Assembly (NCBI GenBank): GCA_905147135.1
Contig: LR990046.1
Span: 18,258,501-18,322,500, forward strand
Source of the DNA: Blastobasis lacticolella
Lineage: Eukaryota; Arthropoda; Insecta; Lepidoptera; Blastobasidae
Direction of reading: 5' to 3'
DNA length: 64,000 nucleotides
Part shown: piece by piece, positions 33,521 through 44,144 of the stretch
Layout of the letters: each line of letters begins with the position of its first letter
How positions within the stretch are numbered: position 1 is the stretch's first letter
Made by a program: the position numbers and the translations under genes
The notes under the pieces: model-generated
Seen by the model: the letters and a program-made list of their open reading frames with translations, nothing else
What the model was told of the DNA's origin: nothing
Databases searched by the model: none

Positions 33521-33954
33521 AGCGCGTACAATAGGCACTTAGGTAAATTATCAAATAGATTTAAAACGAGTAAATAATAATAAGAAATAGAGAAGTACAT
33601 ATCTAACGCCTACAGCTATGTTGTTATAAAGGCTGTTCTACTCGTATTATACAGAATATTTTTATCTAACAAATCCTCTTTATTTGTGTTTATTAATATG
33701 AAAATGCAAACAAACGGCATACCGGAGTATCGTCTGAGCATAATTTCGTATTGCCTGTACGTACACAAAGGCGTATTTGCCCGATTTCGCTTGGATTAAA
33801 GGGGATTTCCTTTAATATAACATTCAGGTTGAATCGGACTCGGCCAAAGGATGGATATTCGTTCGCAATATGTTCTTTATCTGTCTAATTTATTGGAAAG
33901 GATCCCATTAATGGGTGGCATGGGCGGTCCTGCATAGATGTGCACGTACTGGAA

Positions 33955-34132
33955 GTACGTGGAGAGGTTTTCCCTGGAAAGTACAACGTGGAGTTCTTCA
34001 AGAAAGGTTTTTACGGGGTCGGCAACGCGTGGGTGATGCCCCTGGTATTGCAAACGTCCATAGGCCGCGGTGACTGCTTACATCAGGCAGGCCGTAAGCT
34101 TGTTTGCCACCTAAGTGGTATAAAATAAAAAA
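33955..34132 (+). mobile_element. LINE-B 3' end
   Basis: GEVFPGKYNVEFFKKGF, then (after a short deletion) GGGGTCGGCAACGCGTGGGT and CAGGCAGGCCGTAAGCTTGT, ending with an A-run. Matches 53938-54163. Confidence 0.78.
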
Positions 34133-34326
34133 AAATCCCCACCGTAGTTTAGAACAATGCAAGCTGTTTGCCCGCGGCTTCACCAGGGTGGATTTCTTTT
34201 GCGACCATCGAATTGTATAAAGGGCATTCTCTAAACTAACGAGGGTGGGAAGAAGCGAACACTCATGTGTGGCCGGCCAGCGAAGCGCGCAAACCTAAGC
34301 GTATACCAGCTAAACACAAAAAATAT

Positions 34327-34440
34327 CAAAATTCAAAAATTCAAAATTTATTTATTGACTAGGACATTAAATATCTCTTTCAATCGTCAAAAAGAAGGGG
34401 AGTAGGAAAGTAAGAAGGAAGCACACAGTGACACGCTGAC
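34327..34440 (-). mobile_element. Family P retroposon 3' end
   Basis: The AAAATTCAAAATTTATTTAT tail on the reverse strand, then AAATATCTCTTTCAATCGTC and ACACAGTGACACGCTGA. 5' truncated relative to 21380. Confidence 0.65.
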
Positions 34441-34631
34441 CCCCTTGAGACTGTCTATAGCCGGGAAGACTTTTCAGGATTCATCGGATGCTATACCCCA
34501 TGCGCAGCATGGAGATGGGGTACGCCCGCGTGGACTATTTTAAGTGCATAATATAGGTGTCAAGCGAGCGTGCCAGTGTTGGGGTTATAGGATAAAAAGT
34601 AGCTGTCCATCCTTATTTATATTTATTTCGC

Positions 34632-34678
34632 GTGATACAAAAATGGACCTTATTCTTATGAACAATTATACATTCCAT
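34632..34678 (+). repeat. Single arm of the 24826 fold-back family
   Basis: GTGATACAAAAATGGACCTT, then ATTCTTATGAACAATTATAC. The inverted partner arm is absent here. Confidence 0.6.
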
Positions 34679-34767
34679 TTGACTTGCTTTCACTCTATTT
34701 GCTTCTGAATTTAGTTTACTAGCCAGGAGTAATAAGTGTGCTTTTATCATAATATAAAGCCTGCATA

Positions 34768-35096
34768 CACATTCTTTTTACTTATTTGTTCCGAGCTCAG
34801 AGGGCGACGCGGGTAGGTCGGCTGGTGCGTGCGGGTGTGAGCGCCGGCGGGCTGGCTGGGGCCGGGCGCGCGCCGCACATGATTCGCCTAGGCGGTTATG
34901 TGCGTGGCGCGTATCGGTGCCCGGTGTCTCGCCGGAGTAAGCCCTCGTACGCGCTGATCGGTCTGCATGCGTCGCCCCCTACCTGGATGAGCTCGCTTAA
35001 CTTCCCTTTCTATTCCATTAGATTTTTGACTTTTGAAAAGAGATTAATTAACGTAATCCTAATTCAATAAATACTTTTTCATTTTTCATTTACATG
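34768..35096 (+). mobile_element. Family Q GC-rich retroposon with conserved frame
   Basis: Starts ACATTCTTTTTACTTATTTG and ends in an AATACTTTTTCATTTTTCAT tail. It contains a GC-rich ~240-bp part with a frame encoding RAQRATRVGRLVRAGVSAGG, RLGGYVRGAYRCPVS and LIGLHASPPTWM. A reverse copy at 50233-50553 shares both ends and the frame. It could be the end of a LINE ORF or a SINE. The protein family was not recognised. Confidence 0.65.
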
Positions 35097-35439
35097 AGCA
35101 CACACGCCAGCCACATCTAGTCGCTGATTGGCCGTGTGTTTTCGTTCCACACACAAATGAAACCGAAACGGTTGTGGAATTTCAAACGGATCCCCTCTTT
35201 GCTACAAGTATTTTAAGCTGTTCTTTTTTGCCCCTACCACCCTCAGTCACTTTCTTTGCCCTTATTAAATGTCCATCTGTCGGTAAATGTTTAGGAAATA
35301 TGGTTCGGAGGGAGATGTTTATTTGGAAATCCAGTGGGAAGGAAGCAAGGGAGTAGGGAGAGAAATCTAAATATTAATATAATATTGTAATGTGTTTTTG
35401 TAAAGTTTTCATATACGAAATTTTGTAGGTACAAGCCAG

Positions 35440-35605
35440 TGGTGCGGGCGGTGTTTCGATTTTGCAGCCTTCAAGAAACGAGTCTACACATATCTCGCGA
35501 TACCACGTGTTGCGAATATCCATGGGCGGTGGTAATCACTTAACATCAGGTGACCTGCTTGTTCGTTTGCCTCCTACTTAAATTCCTCACGTATATAAAA
35601 AAAAC
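35440..35605 (+). mobile_element. LINE-C 3' end
   Basis: Encodes AAFKKRVYTYLAIPRVANIH and then GRW with a stop. The 3' UTR block CATCAGGTGACCTGCTTGTT is followed by an A-run. Typical C-terminal tail of a non-LTR RT ORF. Confidence 0.7.
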
Positions 35606-35639
35606 AACCGATCTGACGTAAGCGGTAACTATTGCTTGC

Positions 35640-35810
35640 AACATTTACGATCACATTTTTCATCAGAGGTCAATCTCGGCTTCTGCTATGGTCCGCTTTC
35701 CTACTCATTTCTTCTTCACTTCGCGGTCTTTGGCATGCTCGCGTCGTAAGTCATTGGCTCTGGCATCCGACTCGGCGCTATCCATCTATGGGTCTTCTGC
35801 GGGACCTCTT
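35640..35810 (-). mobile_element. RTE-like LINE 3' UTR fragment
   Basis: GGTCCGCTTTCCTACTCATT and CATGCTCGCGTCGTAAGTCA match the reverse of 18220-18260 and the copy at 61738-61870. Confidence 0.6.
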
Positions 35811-35960
35811 TCCTGGCAAGTTTAGACACCTATTTCTCACATATCGATAGAGATAGATAGGTATACTTTTTATTGCACACAAAATTACAAAAAAGAAAAT
35901 TAGAGCTATGGAACTAACGCAACATGTTACCAAACCAGCGCAGGCGAGCCTCTTCAATCG
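35800..35960 (-). mobile_element. LINE-C-like remnants and (GATA)-tailed 3' end
   Basis: GCGGGACCTCTTTCCTGGCA and ACACCTATTTCTCACATAT match 58385-58435. GATAGAGATAGATAGGTAT is followed by a reverse A-rich retroposon tail. Two scraps abut. Confidence 0.45.
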
Positions 35961-36203
35961 CCAACGGGTGTACTCGTTACGTACTCGCTACTCGGTCAAG
36001 TTGCGTGCCTAACTCCGCACATCCACTACAGCTTTTCATTTCGTTAGCATGGAATTCGCGGACGTGCTTTGTCAGGTTTCGCAGCTATAGAGCATAATTG
36101 GTCGAATTATATTAAGCCTTTGAAGTTTGATCGGGATTTTAGGGTTTACGATCACATTTACAAAAATGCAGGATCCCAATGAAACTAAACACAAATACGG
36201 ATC

Positions 36204-36300
36204 ATTCCCGTTGTCCCCCGAATGCTATCCCCCGAATGGGGGACAACGGGAATTTAAGTTTCGTTGTCCCCCGAATTGAAAAATGGGGGACAACGGGAAT
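36204..36300. repeat. Four alternating copies of a 16-bp palindrome arm
   Basis: ATTCCCGTTGTCCCCC at 36204-36219, its reverse complement at 36238-36253, a partial forward copy at 36263-36276, and reverse again at 36285-36300. A diverged copy lies at 53631-53645 next to CCCCCTAAAGGGGG. Confidence 0.8.
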
Positions 36301-36309
36301 AAATATGTC

Positions 36310-37020
36310 CACCACTTTTCAATTTAATTATTTTTGTTAAGAAAACTTAAGTGCCATTGTGCTCAGCTATATAAACTGGAGTTACATTTACATTCTTACA
36401 AATACCTGCTTCTAAACCAGTTTTTCTAACACTAGTTTTTTGGAACTATTGCCTAGGGAGGTACACCGTAGGACCGTCCACCTGATGGTACCTTTCTGGT
36501 CACCATCATCCAAGACATTTGCATTAAGATGTATGTACGTTATTAAGATTAAGATACCAAACGTCCAGAGGATGTCAACGACATCTATCCTAAAGTCAAG
36601 TAGAGATCTATATAACCCATAGGCTTAGTGCATCTCAAGATTGTTTAAATGATACTTTATCGCAGTGCGTGTAAGTGACGCAGAGCGACTTATCCTTGTT
36701 TGCAGTAATATAAGCTTAATATAAGTTTTTGTATTTATTTAAGTCTGAAAAAATATCGACGGCGACAGGCAAAGCAGGACGAGGGTCCCAAACTAACATA
36801 CGAAACTCGATATGTTTATGAAAGATACGGTTCCGGGGGCGCTTTCCAATATATTCCGCATTTTGAAGGGGAATAGTATATCTTACTTATGCAGTCCTTT
36901 CTCAAATGAGATTATGAAATATATTGAAATATCTTATTTTTTCGCATCAAGCGCATCAAAAAGCCATAATTATTTGAAACAAAAATTATCATAAGTAATA
37001 TATAAATAATATTTGCACCT
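36310..37020. other. No gene recognised
   Basis: AT-rich, short frames only. No repeat shared with the rest of the window was found. Confidence 0.4.
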
Positions 37021-37024
37021 ATTT

Positions 37025-37210
37025 CTATTTTTATGGAATATGGTTTGGGGAGAGTATGATTAGGTACATCACAGTGACAACGCATCTGCGGTTCTGCATT
37101 TTTGTTGCCTGTCACCTTAATGCATGGAATCGTAGTATGGGCGACAGTTACCGGTTAAAATCAGGTGAGCTGTCAGCGCGTTTGTATATAACTGCGTAGC
37201 ATAAAAAGAA
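37025..37210 (+). mobile_element. LINE-E 3' end
   Basis: CGCATCTGCGGTTCTGCATT, GGAATCGTAGTATGGGCGAC and TGCGTAGCATAAAAAGAATA match 7520-7640. Confidence 0.65.
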
Positions 37211-37463
37211 TATAACTTAACTGAGTGGTTCATTTCCCGGCTGGGCAGGAATTGATATATTATCGGAAGGGATTGATATATATAGGAATTGATAGGCTTA
37301 TCCCCTTAAGCTTGGCTTAAGCCATCGTGTTACATCCGTGATCATTAGTTGTATTGGAAACTAGGTTTCGATAAAAGAGTATTCTATAGTAGTAATTCTG
37401 TTTTCGTCTGGTTTCGAATCGTTAGTTTCAAAAGTGGTCAAAAGACATGCGTGCTCAATTGAA

Positions 37464-37731
37464 CTATCATCATCACAGCCCATAACTTACAGTCCACTGC
37501 CGAACTTAGGGCCTCTTCCACGAAGGGGAGCTTATTGCCATAATCTCCACGCTTGGTAGGCGGGTTGATCGCAGATCGCAGTGTTTAATATATAACAATG
37601 GGAAATGCTGCTGCCCATTTTCCAGCCTACAGAGACTCTAGATGTGTTGCCTCGAAAACATTAGTCGCCTTGTACGACTCCCACGAGTGTAAGGGGTTGG
37701 TGTTATTCTACTCTGCCGGAAACCACACGGC
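37464..37731 (-). mobile_element. S2 SINE-like element with 10-bp target-site duplication
   Basis: Flanked by CTCAATTGAA at 37454-37463 and 37732-37741. Full reverse copy with (ATC)n tail and the GCCGGAAACCACACGGC head. Confidence 0.88.
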
Positions 37732-38224
37732 CTCAATTGAAGTATGAAGTGGTGATATCAAATTGTAACAACTACACCTTTGTGAGAATTTAATTCATCA
37801 GTATTTAGCTGAAGTAGGTCAAACCGACGTTTCAGAGCAGTAATCACTTGTTTATAGACACAGCTGGCTCTGTTAAGGTGAGCGCCTGCCTCGTCACTCG
37901 AGGCAACCAGATTTACATAAGCCGGGCTTGCGTCTTCGACAACTTGCTCTGCCTAAATCTTCAGGCGCTTACAAACTAGGTCCGTCAGTTTTGATTGCTT
38001 TGCGGGTACAGTTTGAGCAAAAAGAAGATGAATGGTGTCGCCAGTACTCTAAGATCACTTATTCAATGCACAGAAGGCTAACAATAAACAATTGTTTCAT
38101 GTAAAGATTCAGTGAGAATGCATAGTACTGACTTAGCTTGTGATGGGCAGGTGTTGTAATAGGCGAGTTATGAGGACACTAACTAATAATGTAATGTTTT
38201 AAACTATCGCGGTTATAATTACAC

Positions 38225-38334
38225 ATTTTAAGGGTATGTTCCGGGTTTCCTACCGCGTACCTTTGTTGACTTGAATATCGGGCTACTCGTCAACAAAGGT
38301 ACGCGGTAGGAAACCCGGAACATACCCTTAAAAT
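38225..38334. repeat. Perfect 46-bp inverted repeat with 18-bp loop
   Basis: Arms 38225-38270 and 38289-38334 pair without a mismatch (paired positions sum to 76559). The arm core is AAGGGTATGTTCCGGGTTTC. A single arm with the same flank (TTTTAAACTATCGCG) occurs at 16235-16330, so it belongs to a dispersed fold-back family. Confidence 0.9.
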
Positions 38335-38344
38335 TACTAACTAA

Positions 38345-38425
38345 GAATGTTTTGTGTTGAGTATTAATAACACTGCGATCTACAACCGGCCTGCCAAACG
38401 TGGAGATGGCATTAGTGCATGGTAG
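38345..38425 (+). mobile_element. S2 fragment
   Basis: AATAACACTGCGATCTACAA then CTGCCAAACGTGGAGATGGC, matching the S2 middle. Head and tail are absent. Confidence 0.55.
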
Positions 38426-38440
38426 CACTGGGGTTCGAAC

Positions 38441-38738
38441 CCGTCCGTGGCCGAGTGGTAATGGTATTCGACTCGCAAGCGAGAGGTACCAATTTCGAAT
38501 CAATGACTCTTTTCTGACTTTTGTACATTAGTTTTAATACAAACCGATGTTTTTACGGCGAGGGCTTAATGTGTAACCATTATCCAATCTGGACAGGTTC
38601 CCCTTGTAGGAGGGTCATGAAAGTCAGATGGCAGTCGCTTCACTGTAATTGCCTGATTTGCAAAATCCTGGATCATGGTCAAGACGGACCAAGAGCCCTC
38701 GTGCGCGAAAGCATAACCGTGACATTAATGCAAAGTTA
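38441..38738 (+). mobile_element. S1 SINE
   Basis: A-box head CCGTGGCCGAGTGGTAATGG, a partly deleted body (the CTGCACATTCAGG part is lost), GGATCATGGTCAAGACGGAC and a 3' end with GACATTAATGCAAAG. Confidence 0.83.
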
Positions 38739-38750
38739 ATATATTTTTCA

Positions 38751-38819
38751 TTGGTATTCGAACCCGGCACCTCTCGTATACGAGTGGAGCCCCTTAACAA
38801 CTAGGCCACCGACGCTCTT
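38751..38819 (-). mobile_element. S1 SINE tRNA-like head only
   Basis: On the minus strand it reads AAGAGCGTCGGTGGCCTAGT with a good B box, GGGTTCGAATACC. It lies in opposite orientation, directly after the previous S1 3' end. Confidence 0.75.
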
Positions 38820-39079
38820 AGCTAGGTCCTACGCACTATTGGACATTAAATACCTCACTATCAACCCAAACGCCCACCGATTATTCCATGCATTTAGTTG
38901 AGACAGTCAAATGTGCAACTAATTTGAATAAACTACGGACCTAGCGGTCTATTACGTGTTAGTGTTAAGAAGGATTTCTATAGTCTATTGTCATGGTAGT
39001 ATTTAAGTATTTGGAATCAATTTATTAAAATTAGAAACGTATCGCGTACATACATACATTTATACAGAGAGGGACAGAT

Positions 39080-39200
39080 GGCGCGAAACGACATCATGGC
39101 ACAGGTAACGAGGTTAGGGTCTTTTTTTCTTTTTTTCTTGTGTGTCATGTGTCTGAGTGTAATAAATGTGTTTTATTTTACTTTACTTTATTTTATAGAT
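39080..39200 (+). mobile_element. Family M 3' end with (TTTAC)n-like tail
   Basis: ATGGCACAGGTAACGAGGTT, GTGTAATAAATGTGTTTTA and TTTTACTTTACTTTATTTTA match 57540-57690. Confidence 0.65.
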
Positions 39201-39500
39201 GTATAAAACAAGCTCAAATTTAAAAAAGTTATTCATAGCAAGCTTTTATCACGCATTCTCTATGATCGGTCAGAGTACTTGTCAAGACTAATCAAACAAG
39301 CCTAAACTCGATGGGTTTACCATGACCGCCGTACCCTCTCCATCATCAGATCAGCTCATTGCATTGTCACCGAACTTAAATGAGTGTGCAAAATTTCAGC
39401 TCAATCGGAAACCGGGAAATGGGACAAATTTTACTTGCAAGATTTTACGAACAGACACTGTGACATGCGAAACTATATAAAAGCTTGTAAAAAGCAAACA
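39201..39500 (+). mobile_element. Dispersed insect repeat 3' end
   Basis: GTGCAAAATTTCAGCTCAAT, GGAAACCGGGAAATGGGACA and TTACTTGCAAGATTTTACGA are blocks of a repeat common in Lepidoptera from memory, ending TATAAAAGCTTGTAAAAAG. It abuts the family M tail. Confidence 0.55.
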
Positions 39501-39767
39501 CAAGCACTCCCAACACCCAAATACAAGCAAAACAACCTCATTCTATATACGTAATTGCAGCTTCGATGAAATGCCTTAATGTAAATGTATGCAGCCGCCG
39601 AGCTAGACTCTATTGCCTTAAATTGCATTTAATTTCGTATGTAGCGGTACTCTACATTCGTAATGGGTACGTAGGGATGCATTACGGTACGGGTTCTAAA
39701 GAAAGATAATGCAAATTAGGATTCTTTCTTGAGCTTTTCTTTGGAACAATAATTATTGTCTTCTATA

Positions 39768-39975
39768 CATAGTATGAATATGAATATATGAATATAAAAC
39801 AATGTCGCTTTTCGCTGCCTGTCCCTGTGTATCTTAGATCTTTTGAACTACGCAACAGATTTTTATGCGGTTTTCAGCAATAGATAGAGTGATTTCAGAG
39901 GAAGGTTTATTAAGGTTTAGCAAGACAAAAAGGGTAAGTAAGTGTACGTGAACGAAGTCGCGCCGTGTCCACTTT
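39768..39975 (-). mobile_element. Family G element
   Basis: The reverse copy runs from TCTATACATAGTATGAATAT to GAACGAAGTCGCGCCGTGTC. The CCTACC tract is short. Confidence 0.7.
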
Positions 39976-40247
39976 CGCGCGCGATGGCCCGGGGTCGGCC
40001 ATGACCAGGATTTGGCAGTTCAGGTAATTACAGTGGAGCTACTGCCATCTGACCTCCGTGACCCCAATAACAGGGTTCTTGACAATCAGATTTGATAATG
40101 GTTACACATTTCTGGATGAGCAGGTTTCATCACGATCCCTCACCGTAAGAGCATCGCTTAGTGTTCAACTAATGTACATAACACAGAAAAGAGTCATTCG
40201 TACATTGAGGTAGTGGGATAAGCGCCTACTCGGCCACCGTCGCTCCT
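39976..40247 (-). mobile_element. S1 SINE
   Basis: Directly abuts family G. GGCCATGACCAGGATTTGGC, then the body, then CTACTCGGCCACCGTCGCTC at the head. The B box is degraded. Confidence 0.82.
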
Positions 40248-40420
40248 TTTTATACATTAATAGTGATTCTGTTTAATTTCCAGTTTAATGGAAATATAAA
40301 ACTACACAGACTAAGTCGCGGAAAAACACTAGAGAAACAAAATAACAAAATAAAATCGGGACGTTCTTTATACTGTGTCGCTAGATAAGTATAGTTATGC
40401 AAGAATAGGAAGCGTGAATA

Positions 40421-40954
40421 ATGGCTGGTTTACACGGTTCAAGTTAATGAGCAACTTCATTTCAAGTTAAAATTTAGTGAATATCGTTTACACAGTTTAA
40501 GTGTTAAGTAGTCAGTGCTTTACTTCGTACTAACCACGAAATCACAGACCACTAAACAACTTAATCGTCTGTTTATACGCGACAAGTGGTAAGTGCAGTG
40601 CTTGGCCACGCCCAGCGGGGAAAGCGTGCCGTACGGGCCATCCAAAAAATATACGAGATTATATTTACTAAATCACTTGTTCACATGGGCAACTTACTAC
40701 TTACCACTTATTTGGCTGTTTACAAGTGGAGTTAAGTTGACCGATGACTTAAATTTAACTTAATTACTATCATTATCAAAACTAAATCAAGATTTTAATA
40801 ATGTAAAGCTCCTGATCAGCCCCAGCGGTCTTAGTTACAAATTTCAATAATAGTCGTTAATCGTTAACAATGTACCGAAAATAAACATCTCAGAATATAT
40901 TGTCTATGATATTAAAACAAAATAACTTATCAACTTGAACCGTGTATACAGCCC
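40421..40954. mobile_element. MITE with ~30-bp terminal inverted repeats
   Basis: The left end GGCTGGTTTACACGGTTCAA pairs with the right end TTGAACCGTGTATACAGCCC. The element is about 530 bp with further internal sub-repeats (CTTAACTT-rich) and no coding capacity. TAA and TTA at the borders hint at a PIF/Harbinger-type 3-bp target, but the match is imperfect. Confidence 0.7.
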
Positions 40955-41225
40955 TTAATGTAAAGTGGGATTTAAAATCTGAAAATTGAGGTAATTTTTG
41001 TGTGTGGCCTAAATTAGCTCGTGCCGGTTGATTTTTCACTGTACGAGAGAACAGTTTGCTGCCATAGTTTTAAGCATTTTGTATCTTTTACTCAGAATGT
41101 ATACACAAGTGGATCTCTGTACCTACTGCAGGATATTTTGAAACGAAATATTGTTTTAGTTTATTTTTATTTGGATGTCTCACAGCATGCAACCAAGAAA
41201 ATATACAATAGCATAACATCGATTT

Positions 41226-41400
41226 TATGGCGCTAAGGTAGCAAAAAAGTGTACAGTCTGCCTGATGGTTTGCATTACGAGGAGTAGGTCACTCCCACGT
41301 TGCCGACGTTCCCACGTTTCATGTAAAGCTCCACGTTGTAATCTCCAGGGAAAACTTCTCCAGCGCTCATGCGCGTGGGAGAAATTTTCTTTGAAACGTA
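41226..41400 (-). mobile_element. LINE-B 3' end, diverged
   Basis: The reverse strand reads TTTCTCCCACGCGCATGAGC then GAAGTTTTCCCTGGAGATTA and ACGTGGGAGTGACCTACTCC. Degraded relative to 53938. Confidence 0.65.
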
Positions 41401-41770
41401 CAATCACAATTTATTGAAATATTTACGTTAATGATTAATACTATTTTTGTTACGTGTCTGACTCATGTTTTCCTTATTATTTTTCTGTAGACAGGGGGTT
41501 ACCTGGAAGAGATCGCTTGTAGCGATAAAGCCTTTGCCTACATTGTTTACAAATATCTATTAAATTTTCTTTCTTGTTATTTTGTGTGCTATGAAGAGTT
41601 TCTCTATATTTACAATAATATCAACTAGCGACTACGATTAATAACATGAATATTTCGCAGAATGACTGTGATCATCATCAGCATTTCGTTAACATTCAAC
41701 TGCTGGAATTTTCTGATGGCATAAATCTCGTGAGATTTGGTCGCATAGACCCTAAGCCGTCATAGATAGT

Positions 41771-42020
41771 CATCTTGGCGTTAATGTCCCGATTGTGCTC
41801 TCACTCGCGAGGGCCCGACCCCGGTCCGCCTTGACCATGATCCAGGATTTAGCAAATCAGGTAAGTATAGTGGAGCGACTGCCATCTGACCTTCTGTGCC
41901 CCTGTTAACAGGGGAACCTGACAGTATTGGATCATGGTTACACATTTAGTCGCCTGAATATACAGGTTTCATCATGGTTCCTCACCGTAAGAGCATCAGT
42001 TAGGTGTTCAACTTAATGTA
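41771..42020 (-). mobile_element. S1 SINE, headless
   Basis: CATCTTGGCGTTAATGTCCC, GACCATGATCCAGGATTTAG, the full body and TAAGAGCATCAGTTAGGTGT. The tRNA-like head has been replaced by a LINE-A 3' end. Confidence 0.83.
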
Positions 42021-42029
42021 AATTTTGTG

Positions 42030-42168
42030 TTAAATGGCAGACAAACAGGCAAGCGGGCCACCTGATAGAAAGTGGTCACTGCCGCCTATAGACATTAGCA
42101 ATTCCAAGGGAGTTACCAATGTGTTCCCCGCCTCTGAAGAGACCTCTAATATACTTCTTGAACGATAA
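42030..42168 (-). mobile_element. LINE-A 3' end
   Basis: GCAGACAAACAGGCAAGCGG, GGCCACCTGATAGAAAGTGG and GAGACCTCTAATATACTTCT. 5' truncated, joined to S1. Confidence 0.75.
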
Positions 42169-42419
42169 CTCAGTAAAAAGTCTGATATTTCGCAGGATGA
42201 CTGTGAAAATCGTGTTTTAAGAATAACGATGTTTGAAAAATGTTCAAAAGTCATCCTTCATGAGCAGTCCCTTAAATTCCATTGCTGGACTTGTGCCTCT
42301 TCGGGACTAACCTCTTCTTTCCTCACAAAACGCGCATTTTTTTTAGTCTACTGTAATTTAAAAATCTCGCGAGATTTCGTCGCAGACTAAACTAACTTAG
42401 TAATGTTGTAATTGCGAGT

Positions 42420-42560
42420 GATTGTGTGGGTAAGGATGTTAGAATGTTTGTTAGTCCACGCAAAAACTACACAACGAATTTTGAAACAATTTGGTAGTAA
42501 TGTAGCTTATGTAGTATAGAATAGCATGTAACCTGTAATCCGGAACGTAAATGTTTTTTA
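42420..42560 (+). repeat. Single unit related to the 571-1070 repeat
   Basis: CACAACGAATTTTGAAACAA, TTTGGTAGTAATGTAGC and AGCATGTAACCTGTAATCCG parallel the first array but are diverged. Confidence 0.45.
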
Positions 42561-42804
42561 TTTGTATGATTATTGTTTATTTTATATTATGTGTTTGTTG
42601 TAATGTGGTGTCCTTGTTAATATCCTTGTTAATTTCATTTAATTTTATAAATTTTGAATTTTAGTCGAAGTCGAGGGCAAAACTAGTTGTGGACATCGTA
42701 CGTTTATTCGTCGTCGAACATATTTGGTAGTGGAAGCCGATGGTTATAATGCCTATTCTAAATAACCGAGCTATGTATCAGCTAAAGCAAGCAAGTATTT
42801 TATC

Positions 42805-43060
42805 TTATTTTGACCGCCATCTCATCGATGCGGACGTTGATGGAGCATACCTGTCTAGAAACAACCTATTCACTCTAGCCTTGAAGGCGTCTAGATTATA
42901 ATGATCAGGGAACGCTTGCAGGCTACGCGTTCCGTTCCTTAGCTATACGCATTATAAAGGTTGAACCAAAGCAGCTCTTGCGGATAGCGGTATTATTCAG
43001 CTTGAAGTAGCAAAGCCTTATAAATATAAGATCCTTTATGAAAGACATAACAAGGGATTA
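42805..43060 (-). mobile_element. LINE-D 3' end
   Basis: The minus strand encodes YNLDAFKARVNRLFLDRYAP followed by GATGGCGGTCAAAATAAG. Related to 3255-3500. Upstream residues fit an N-LP-SVFPD-YN motif with gaps. Confidence 0.68.
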
Positions 43061-43367
43061 CGTTTAAGGAGCTTATCCGAATAGCAACGCTATGGCATAT
43101 CTGTAAGCCGCGCTTTGCTTACATAGCCTTTCGTAAGACGAAATAATAGGACGCTTATTATAGAAACGGAGATTCAGATTAGGGATGATGAATATACCTT
43201 TGGGTGCGTCAAATTTGTGAACAAAATATGTGAATAGTATTAAAACTATAATAATGACACTATGATAACTTATACACACTCGTGCCCGCATCGCATATGC
43301 TTAGATAGAGTCTATCGAGTGCCACAAGCCGATTGGCACCCCGTAGCGGTATATCATTATTATTATT

Positions 43368-43585
43368 CTTTTTTTTTTATGTGACACGGCAGACAAACAG
43401 ACAAGCGGGCCACCTGATGAAAAGTAGTCACCGCCGCCTATGGACATCAGCAACACTAGGTAAGTCACCAATGCGTTGCCCGCCTCTAAAGAGACCTCTA
43501 ATATACCTTTTGAACGATCCCATGTCATAGTCCAAAGGAAACACTGTGGCCGGGAGCTCATTCCACATCCTAACCAAAATCCGTT
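43368..43585 (-). mobile_element. LINE-A 3' end with poly-A
   Basis: T-run at 43369-43378, then GACAAGCGGGCCACCTGATG, ATCCCATGTCATAGTCCAAA and CACTGTGGCCGGGAGCTCAT. A longer 5' part than the other scraps. Confidence 0.82.
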
Positions 43586-43799
43586 CCGTACTTTAGTATG
43601 ATGCGCGAACAGACAAACAGAAAGGCAAAAATTCCAAAATAAACTTTTTTGCATACTTACGTCCTAGAATCCTATCCTGACTATTTTTGTCTGAAATATC
43701 TTTAATGTACAGACAAGGCATTTTACAGTTTTATAATAATATAGATAGATAGATGTTTAATATGTGTATGAAACCGTGTACTGGATGGATAAAAATTAA

Positions 43800-43955
43800 A
43801 ATTTAAAATTCAAAATTTATTGATTGATTAGGACATTAAATATCTCTTTCAATCGTCAAAAAGGAGGGGGGTAGGACACGCTGGCCGCCCCATGGCAGCA
43901 GCAAACCCACCCCACGCCAGTCACGACCGGACCGCGCTCAGATAGGTACAATTAT
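43800..43955 (-). mobile_element. Family P retroposon 3' end
   Basis: AATTTAAAATTCAAAATTTA tail, AAATATCTCTTTCAATCGTC, GCTGGCCGCCCCATGGCAGC and CCAGTCACGACCGGACCGCG. Closest to 21380-21600. Confidence 0.68.
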
Positions 43956-44144
43956 TCCACGTACGACAGAAATAATTGTGTATAACGTTTTCATACGCTA
44001 AGCACTCCATCCAGTTCACGGCTTCATACATATATTATGTAACACCCTGTAGATAGATGTAGATAGTACAATTTTAATTTTTCAGGTTCCTGAGAAAGAA
44101 AATAAATAGACTTCACTAGAAATTTGCTATGAAATAGGCTCGAC

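Noticed and set aside
36204..36300. G-quadruplex from the G5 runs
   Set aside because: Only isolated G runs on alternating strands. There are not four G tracts close together on one strand.
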